From an uncultured Ignavibacterium sp. (GTDB taxonomy: Bacteria; Bacteroidota; Ignavibacteria; Ignavibacteriales; Ignavibacteriaceae), in contig CAKZLD010000219.1 in NCBI GenBank assembly GCA_937125135.1, forward strand, positions 1 to 54,156: DNA of 54,156 bases. The letters run 5' to 3'. Shown here in pieces: positions 48,125 through 54,156 of this stretch (position 1 is the first letter of the stretch; the number at the start of each line of letters is the position of its first letter). Both the position numbers and the translations under genes were made by a program. The notes under the pieces are model-generated. The model had not been told where the DNA came from and ran no database searches. It saw only the letters and a list, made by a program, of their open reading frames with translations.

Positions 48125-48767
48125 AATAAGTTTCTATCTGACGTTTAATGTTTTCAATTTGTGATGAAATTCTACCATCTGCTTTTCCAATTTCTGTCTC
48201 GATTAGACAGCCGCCTTTTTCTATTCTTTCATCAGCTTCTAATCGAATATTTCCGGATGATAATTTTTTGTTTATCACTGCTAAATGGGATTCCACTAAA
48301 TTCAAATCTGATGGATTTAGCTTAATGATTGCTTCATTAGCAGAAGTCAATTTTTTCAACGCCTCTTCAACCACTTTAAGTACAGGTGAATCTTTTTCAA
48401 CTTCACGACGAATAATTTTCTCAGCTATTTGAAAAGATAATTGGAGTACAAATTCATTTATTCTCTCAATTTGTTCCTTGATTTGACAATCAATTTTTGA
48501 AGTAATTAAGTCCAAAAGATTGTATGCTTCCTTTAATTTTTCTGAATACTCTTTCTGCAAGCGATTGATAGCCTCTTTTTGACCTTCATTAAATCCTTTT
48601 ATAAATTGATTATGAAGTTCAATTTCAATCTGTTTCTGCTGAATTTCGATATTGTCATTTTGAGGAACTAAATTCAGAACCTCGTTGAGTTTAATTCCTT
48701 TAACTTTGTTCGATGAACCATTGAGTATGATTTTCTCAGACATACATATCCTCTTTGCTTCCACCAC
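48105..48767 (-). CDS. fliH: Flagellar assembly protein FliH (start probably MSEKI at 48743)
   Basis: LQLSFQIAEKIIRREVEKDSPVLKVVEEALKKL; between fliG and fliI. Confidence 0.88.
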   Translation of the reverse strand: MVEAKRICMSEKIILNGSSNKVKGIKLNEVLNLVPQNDNIEIQQKQIEIELHNQFIKGFNEGQKEAINRLQKEYSEKLKEAYNLLDLITSKIDCQIKEQIERINEFVLQLSFQIAEKIIRREVEKDSPVLKVVEEALKKLTSANEAIIKLNPSDLNLVESHLAVINKKLSSGNIRLEADERIEKGGCLIETEIGKADGRISSQIENIKRQIETYFEENND

Positions 48768-49779
48768 TAATTACTATTTCACCACTTTCTTCAAGATTCT
48801 TTACAACATCAATAATTTTTGCCTGAGCCGATTCAACCTCTTTCAATCGAACCATACCCATATATTGAAGTTCCTCTTTCAACAAATCAGCTGCACGTTC
48901 AGACATATTCTTAAATATTTTCTCTTTGAGTTTCTCATCTGCAATCTTCAATGAGAGAGCGAGATCTTTTCGATCAACTTCTTTAAGAATTTTCTGAATG
49001 TCTTTATCAGCGATGTTTATAATATCCTCAAATAAGAACATTTGTCGTTTTATTTCTTGAGTAACATCGGGATCCCACATTTCAAAGTTTTGAAGAATTT
49101 CTTTTGTAAGCTTTACGTTCATTTTATTAAGTATAGTTGCTATACTTTTTGTACCGCCAATTTTAGTAACAGTTTGATTGAGAGAGCTTCCGGCCAATTC
49201 ATCAACAATTTTTTCAATTTGTTTTAATGTGCTTGGAGCTACTTTCCCTAAAGTTGCGATTCTGAATGCTACATCTGACCTGAGGTCTGCAGGTAATTCT
49301 CTTAAAGCTTCAGCAGTTTTATCTGGACTTAAATGAGAGAGGATTAATGCAATTGTCTGTGGATGTTCTTTACTAAGAAAACTGACTAACTGTGCTGAAT
49401 CAGCTTTTTTCAGGAAATCAAATCCTTTCATAGTAGTAAGGGATTTAACTTTTTCTATAATCTCTTGTGCTTTTGCAACTCCAAGCGATTTTTCTAAAAG
49501 CATTTGAGCGTATTCAATTCCGCCTTCAAGTACATATTCTCTGGCTATCACCATTTCGTGGAATTCTTTAACAATATCATCAACAACTTTTGAGGAGACG
49601 TTTTTAATTTTTGCTATCTCTGTGGATATTTTTTCAACCTGTTCTGAATCCAGATATTTCATTATAGAAGCTGCTGTTTCAACATCTATTGCAAGGAATA
49701 ACAATGCTGCTTTACGAATGCCTGATACAGGTTCAGCCGTTGAAACATCTGGAGCTGGGTTATTTGCTTTATTACTCAT
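48736..49779 (-). CDS. fliG: Flagellar motor switch protein FliG
   Basis: GIRKAALLFLAIDVETAASIMKYL; EHPQTIALILSHLSPDKTAEAL; MFLFEDI. Confidence 0.97.
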   Translation of the reverse strand: MSNKANNPAPDVSTAEPVSGIRKAALLFLAIDVETAASIMKYLDSEQVEKISTEIAKIKNVSSKVVDDIVKEFHEMVIAREYVLEGGIEYAQMLLEKSLGVAKAQEIIEKVKSLTTMKGFDFLKKADSAQLVSFLSKEHPQTIALILSHLSPDKTAEALRELPADLRSDVAFRIATLGKVAPSTLKQIEKIVDELAGSSLNQTVTKIGGTKSIATILNKMNVKLTKEILQNFEMWDPDVTQEIKRQMFLFEDIINIADKDIQKILKEVDRKDLALSLKIADEKLKEKIFKNMSERAADLLKEELQYMGMVRLKEVESAQAKIIDVVKNLEESGEIVISGGSKEDMYV

Positions 49780-51409
49780 TTTCGTACAACCAAGTGTTTA
49801 TTAATTTTGAAGCGTCTGCCGGGTTTTTGATTATATAATTTTTAATCTTTTCAATTTGATTCTCTCTGTTCATAGCTTCAATAGAAATCTCTTCCTCCAA
49901 ATCGCCAATTGGAAGCTGCTCTCTTTTTTTCTTTATTTCTAATAAAGTTGATTTTCCTGCAGATGATAATTCTGAATGAGGTTTTTCTTTTGTGTCAAGT
50001 CTTCCAAGCGGAACATCGGTACTTCCTTTTGGAAGTTTGTCACTGTCTAAAGTTCCGATATGAATTTTATCTGATTTAATCTTTCCGGTGATATTTTTTA
50101 GAAGAAGAATAGAGCCAGCTATTGCTAGAATTATCAGAATTAAATTTATTATTTCATTCTTATCATCAAAAAAAGAAGGTGGTTGAGCATTAGTATCGTC
50201 TTCCAAAGGTTTTGTTTCGAAAGGAATATTTACAATTGATAGCATATCATTTCTTTCATTGTTGATTCCCAAAGCTCCACGCAATAATTCTTCGATTTTT
50301 CTTAACTGTTCAGGAGAGCGCTGAGTATATTCAACAACTTGCTTACCATCTTTTTCAACTATTTTTGGAATGTCGTTAATTACAGCCGCAACACTCAACC
50401 TTTTAATATTGCCTGTCTCTTCGATAACCTTTTGAATCGTTTTACTAACTTCATAATTTGTAATTGAATTTTCATTGCTTTGTTGCGTGGTATCTCCGAT
50501 TGTAAATCCTGAATTCGAACCTGAAGAGGTCTGTTCACTAATTACAACCTGAGATTCTGGATCATAAATTTCCATTGTTTTTTCTACCTGATTAAAATTC
50601 AATTCGGCATCTACCTGAACCATCGCATTTCCATAACCTAAGACATTATCTAAAAGATTTTGAGCTTTCTGAGCGAGATACATTTCAATGGAATTTTTAA
50701 TTTCGTATTGTTTGGTGGAAGCAAAGGAAAGATTATCTTCAGAATCTTCTCGCCAAAGCAGACGTCCTTTTGTATCAATCAAGGTAATATTGTTTGTTGA
50801 TAATCCTTCAACTGAGCTTGATATAAAATTCACTATTGCTGAAGCTTTTTCGCGGGGGAGTTTGAAATTATCACGTAATTTAATAACTACAGAAGCCGTC
50901 GGTGGAACTTGCTCATCTTTGAAAATTGATTTTTCCGGAAAAACCAGGTGTATTCTCGCTCCTTCAACTCCTTCCTGACCCATAATGGTTCTCGCTAATT
51001 CACCTTCTAATGCTCTTTTGTAATTGAGCTTCTGCATGAATTCACTCATACCCATAGAAGTTTTATCGAACAATTCATAACCAATTGTTCCGGATGAAGG
51101 TAATCCTTTTCCTGCAAGCTCCAATCTGGTTTCATAAACTTTGTCTTTCGGAACTGTAATCATTGTTCCATTATTTTCGATCTGATAAGGAATTTTCTGA
51201 GCATTTAAATGTTCTACTACCTTTGATGCGTCCTGTTGAGATAAATCTGCAAACAATACTGAATAGCTTGGCTGATTAAAAATAGAAATCAAAAGCATTA
51301 TTAGTGTAAATGTGGTAAATACAGAAGCTCCGATTATTACCTTCTGTTTTAACGTAAGTGTACTAAAAAAGTTTTTTATTGATTCTGTTGATGCTTTACT
51401 TTTTGCCAT
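49772..51409 (-). CDS. fliF: Flagellar MS-ring protein FliF
   Basis: YSVLFADLSQQDASKVVEHLNAQKIPYQI; MGQEGVEGARIHLVFPEKSIF. Confidence 0.96.
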   Translation of the reverse strand: MAKSKASTESIKNFFSTLTLKQKVIIGASVFTTFTLIMLLISIFNQPSYSVLFADLSQQDASKVVEHLNAQKIPYQIENNGTMITVPKDKVYETRLELAGKGLPSSGTIGYELFDKTSMGMSEFMQKLNYKRALEGELARTIMGQEGVEGARIHLVFPEKSIFKDEQVPPTASVVIKLRDNFKLPREKASAIVNFISSSVEGLSTNNITLIDTKGRLLWREDSEDNLSFASTKQYEIKNSIEMYLAQKAQNLLDNVLGYGNAMVQVDAELNFNQVEKTMEIYDPESQVVISEQTSSGSNSGFTIGDTTQQSNENSITNYEVSKTIQKVIEETGNIKRLSVAAVINDIPKIVEKDGKQVVEYTQRSPEQLRKIEELLRGALGINNERNDMLSIVNIPFETKPLEDDTNAQPPSFFDDKNEIINLILIILAIAGSILLLKNITGKIKSDKIHIGTLDSDKLPKGSTDVPLGRLDTKEKPHSELSSAGKSTLLEIKKKREQLPIGDLEEEISIEAMNRENQIEKIKNYIIKNPADASKLINTWLYENE

Positions 51410-51412
51410 AGA

Positions 51413-51703
51413 TTATATTGACATCCTTGTTAATTCTCTGTACATATCAATTGTTTTATTTCTTATTTCCATTAAAAGTTCAAGACTGGTCTTTGCTTTT
51501 TCGCCTGCAATCATAACCTCGTGAATTTCAACTCCTTCTCCGTTAATGAATTCTCTGGTAATTTGAGATGATTTTAATTGATCATCATTTACTGATCCGA
51601 TGAACTCACCAAACACACTTGCAAACTCGGCAACATCACTTTTTGGTTTTACTGTCTCCTGAATAAACGGAGTAGTTAATCCAGTAATTTTTTCTATTGC
51701 CAT
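51413..51703 (-). CDS. fliE: Flagellar hook-basal body complex protein FliE
   Basis: VEIHEVMIAGEKAKTSLELLMEIRNKTIDMYRELTRMSI. Confidence 0.94.
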   Translation of the reverse strand: MAIEKITGLTTPFIQETVKPKSDVAEFASVFGEFIGSVNDDQLKSSQITREFINGEGVEIHEVMIAGEKAKTSLELLMEIRNKTIDMYRELTRMSI

Positions 51704-51704
51704 A

Positions 51705-51947
51705 TTAAAATCTCCTGTCGAATAGTGAACCGACTTGTATGTTATTTACTTTACCCGTGCGATTGTAAAAATTGTATTCCATTACTTCAGATTTTTTTTC
51801 CGGAAACATATTTGCAAAAAACTGCTTCTCTTCTTTATTTATCACCTCAAGTTGGTTTGTAGATTTAAGATCATATGTCTTTTGAATTCTATTTGAAGAT
51901 TTTACTGAATGAATCATTGACGAGTTAATGTTATTTTCTATTTTCAT
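51705..51947 (-). CDS. Uncharacterised 80-aa protein between flgC and fliE
   Basis: Intact ORF filling the flgC-fliE gap exactly; C-term VMEYNFYNRTGKVNNIQVGSLFDRRF. Confidence 0.65.
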   Translation of the reverse strand: MKIENNINSSMIHSVKSSNRIQKTYDLKSTNQLEVINKEEKQFFANMFPEKKSEVMEYNFYNRTGKVNNIQVGSLFDRRF

Positions 51948-51948
51948 T

Positions 51949-52446
51949 TTATATCTCCAATGAATCTTTTATCATTTGTTTAGAAGAATTTAATGCAGTT
52001 AAATTAGCTTCATAACTTCTGGTAGCTGCAATCATATCAATCATTTCATTTATGGTATTTATGTTGGACATTTCTACATAACCATTTTCATCTGCGTTCG
52101 GATGTTCTGGCATATAAACTACATCACCGGGAGTTTTATCTTCTTCAATACTTATTTTCATATCTGAATTATTTTGATTTGAAGCTGAATTCTCGATTGG
52201 TCTTCTTATATGATTGGGATTTGTTGTATTCATTTTTATTGTGTTTGAAATATCTCTCATTTGCTCTGAGAAATTTGAATTCTTCTGAACAACATTCAGA
52301 ACTTTTCTTTTGATTGGTTGTCCGTCTTCAGTTCTTACTGAATTTCCATTCGCTAAATTTTCAGCTATCAGATTCATCTTTTTTCTTTGAATACTCAAAC
52401 CTCTTGCGCTAATGTCAAAACCAAAAAAACTATTTCCAATTTTCAT
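51949..52446 (-). CDS. flgC: Flagellar proximal rod protein FlgC
   Basis: FFGFDISARGLSIQRKKMNLIAENLANGNSVRTEDGQP; YVEMSNINTINEMIDMIAATRSYEANL. Confidence 0.95.
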   Translation of the reverse strand: MKIGNSFFGFDISARGLSIQRKKMNLIAENLANGNSVRTEDGQPIKRKVLNVVQKNSNFSEQMRDISNTIKMNTTNPNHIRRPIENSASNQNNSDMKISIEEDKTPGDVVYMPEHPNADENGYVEMSNINTINEMIDMIAATRSYEANLTALNSSKQMIKDSLEI

Positions 52447-52877
52447 ACTCGTCCTCCACCTTTGATAACATTTTGAATTCCTTTGTAATAATCCCCAATT
52501 TTTTTAGATGCGAATTTGAAAAGCAAAGTATTTTCAGCTAAGTCTGACATTTCTTTTTCAATATCAACATTATTAACGCCTGATTTATATTCTTCAATCT
52601 TGGTGTTTTGAATTGAATATGAATCAGGTTCAATCAAACTGAATTTTATGTGTTTTTCTTTAGTGGTTTTGATGCCAGAATTCAAAGTGTCGCCCAGAAC
52701 TTTTTCAAAGGAAATATCTTGTCGTTGATAATTTTCTGTGCCTACATTAGCAATGTTTCTACTGATAACCTTATTTCTTTCGGCACAGTAATCAATAAAT
52801 CTTTCTAATAATTTGATTGTGGATATACTCATTATTGTAACTTTGTTTTGTTTAGAATAACCCAAATCAAATACCAC
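52443..52877 (-). CDS. flgB: Flagellar proximal rod protein FlgB (start probably MSIST at 52832)
   Basis: STIKLLERFIDYCAERNKVISRNIANVGTENYQRQDISFEKVL; GVNNVDIEKEMSDLAENTLLFKFASK. Confidence 0.93.
   Translation of the reverse strand: MVFDLGYSKQNKVTIMSISTIKLLERFIDYCAERNKVISRNIANVGTENYQRQDISFEKVLGDTLNSGIKTTKEKHIKFSLIEPDSYSIQNTKIEEYKSGVNNVDIEKEMSDLAENTLLFKFASKKIGDYYKGIQNVIKGGGRV
52861..52876 (-). promoter_or_regulatory. Near-consensus sigma-54-like element upstream of flgB
   Basis: Minus strand TGGTATTTGATTTGGG: GG-N10-GG (one mismatch to GC), about 30 bp upstream of the probable ATG. Confidence 0.3.
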
Positions 52878-53000
52878 TTGAAAAAGCTAAAAAAATAGAA
52901 ATTTTTAAAGTGTGGCTGTAGAGAATTGGCTAAATATGAACAGATGTAAGATATTGTACAAAAAGTCTTGGTGGAAGGTTGATTCTTAATTTGAATTAGA

Positions 53001-53051
53001 ATTGTCAGTCTTTCTTAAGAATGCTATGCACCAAAGGCTCCGACTGACAAT
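53001..53051. repeat. Perfect 10-bp inverted repeat in the tlpA-flgB intergenic region
   Basis: ATTGTCAGTC (53001-53010) and GACTGACAAT (53042-53051), 31-nt spacer. Confidence 0.8.
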
Positions 53052-53098
53052 TTATAATTTTGAGATAAATTCTTATGAAAGAGACTAACGATAGAAAC

Positions 53099-53617
53099 TT
53101 ATTTCTTCCCTAATAATTTTTTAATCTTATCTTCGTAAACTGTTTTAGGAACTAAACCAACGTGAGAGTCAACTATAAAACCTTTGCGATCAACAATGAA
53201 AGAAGTAGGAATTGCGTTTATTCCGCCATAATCTTTCACAACTTTTTCATCACCGAGGACAACCGGATAGTTTATACCATAGTTTTCAATAAATGGTTTT
53301 AAGTCTTTTATCGTTCTTTCCTGGTCTAAAGAAATACCGACAATCACCAAATCTTTCGAATAATTTTTCTGTAAGTCAATCAAATCAGGAATTCCTTTTC
53401 GGCAAGGAGGACACCAGGTAGCCCAAAAATCAATAATTACAATCTTTCCTTTGTAATCTGATAATTTAACCGTTTTTCCATCTAATGTTTTCAAAGCAAA
53501 ATCAGGAGCTTTTTTATTATCCGGAGTATTTGCTGAAAGTGTATTCAATGATAATATGAAAGATAAAACTATGAATACATTTAATATTGATTTTCGTGTC
53601 ATATTCGCCTTTCTCAA
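53099..53617 (-). CDS. TlpA-like thiol:disulfide oxidoreductase, exported
   Basis: Signal peptide; APDFALKTLDGKTVKLSDYKGKIVIIDFWATWCPPCRKGIPDL. Confidence 0.94.
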   Translation of the reverse strand: MRKANMTRKSILNVFIVLSFILSLNTLSANTPDNKKAPDFALKTLDGKTVKLSDYKGKIVIIDFWATWCPPCRKGIPDLIDLQKNYSKDLVIVGISLDQERTIKDLKPFIENYGINYPVVLGDEKVVKDYGGINAIPTSFIVDRKGFIVDSHVGLVPKTVYEDKIKKLLGKK

Positions 53618-53767
53618 TTATTAGTTAATTGTTTTTATATGAACGTAAGATTGTTTCAAGTAAAAAAAGTTTCAAACATCAGAAAAATGATAAAAAAATT
53701 TGGAGCAATAATTTCATCTGTAATTCAATAATATTTAATTAATTTTAAATAAAAAAACGAGAAATTT

Positions 53768-53962
53768 ATGCAAACAGATGACGTGTTAGACTGGACATGC
53801 CAATATTGTGGAGTTGAAAATTCCGTTTGGGTAGATTTGACCATTGATGGAAAACAAGATTTCGTTGAAGATTGCAGAATTTGCTGCCGCCCGAACAGAA
53901 TAATTGTTGTCAGAGATTTTGACGGAAATGTAACCATCGAATCAAGACCATTGAACGAATAA
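53768..53962 (+). CDS. CPXCG motif-containing cysteine-rich protein
   Basis: WTCQYCGVENSVWVDLTIDGKQDFVEDCRICCRPNRIIV. Confidence 0.9.
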   Translation: MQTDDVLDWTCQYCGVENSVWVDLTIDGKQDFVEDCRICCRPNRIIVVRDFDGNVTIESRPLNE

Positions 53963-53973
53963 AAATTAAATTC

Positions 53974-54012
53974 TTTCAAAAAAACTCTCCACATTTTTTA
54001 TACGGAGAGTTT
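53974..54012. terminator. Hairpin terminator between convergent genes
   Basis: AAACTCTCC (53982-53990)/GGAGAGTTT (54004-54012); T-run after the hairpin on the minus strand. Confidence 0.75.
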
Positions 54013-54043
54013 CAATTAAAATTACTGATATTGATTTAGCTTT

Positions 54044-54156
54044 CTAATCCATTATCATTCTCAAAAAATCTGAACTATCATCATCTTTGTTTGATTTTTT
54101 ATTGAAATTTTTAGACGTGTTCTTGTTCGTTGGAAAATCAAAGCCAAAACCGGGGA
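54044..54156 (-). CDS. Partial CDS (C-terminus only), unknown product
   Basis: Open minus frame to the window edge: ...PGFGFDFPTNKNTSKNFNKKSNKDDDSSDFLRMIMD*; terminator follows. Confidence 0.45.
   Translation of the reverse strand, partial: PGFGFDFPTNKNTSKNFNKKSNKDDDSSDFLRMIMD

Noticed and set aside
53725-53994. Minus-strand 89-aa ORF overlapping the CPXCG gene
   Set aside because: The plus frame has a clear CPXCG cysteine-rich family pattern
1-54156. CRISPR arrays, tRNA/rRNA genes, transposases, prophage genes
   Set aside because: None recognised; the 7-nt repeat at the start has no repeat-spacer architecture

Overview
AT-rich bacterial window. Gene content, and the absence of any phage or transposon signal, suggest the Bacteroidota/Ignavibacteriota side of the tree (inference, not tested). 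(1) bp 1-160: heptad-phased degenerate repeat with a minus-strand G-quadruplex motif. (2) bp 255-4266, +: two tandem small membrane proteins, an SSS-family Na+/solute symporter with a soluble C-terminal tail, an outer-membrane-like beta-barrel and a VanX-type D-Ala-D-Ala dipeptidase. (3) bp 4546-8571, +: methylmalonyl-CoA epimerase plus a complete Na+-pumping methylmalonyl-CoA decarboxylase-like set, preceded by a good sigma-54 (-24/-12) promoter match. (4) bp 8568-52877, -: ~44 kb co-directional flagellar supercluster (flgBC, fliEFGHIJ, motE-like, fliK, flgD, flgE, fliLMNOPQR, flhBAFG, fliA, flgFGAHIJNKL, two motAB stator pairs, fliW-csrA). It also holds two HDOD proteins, a degenerate histidine kinase, several orphans, and a phosphorelay-like set (two PAS kinases, receiver, receiver-DHp, receiver-HPt) with no DNA-binding output. 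Flagellin, fliD, fliS, flgM and che genes are not seen. (5) bp 53099-54156: TlpA-like thioredoxin, CPXCG cysteine-rich protein and a truncated CDS. The strongest leads for something undescribed are the stator-linked phosphorelay with its orphan protein (whose RBS lies in an inverted repeat), the pseudo-kinase in the rod operon, the heptad repeat, the structured flgE leader and the 1203-aa FliK ruler.
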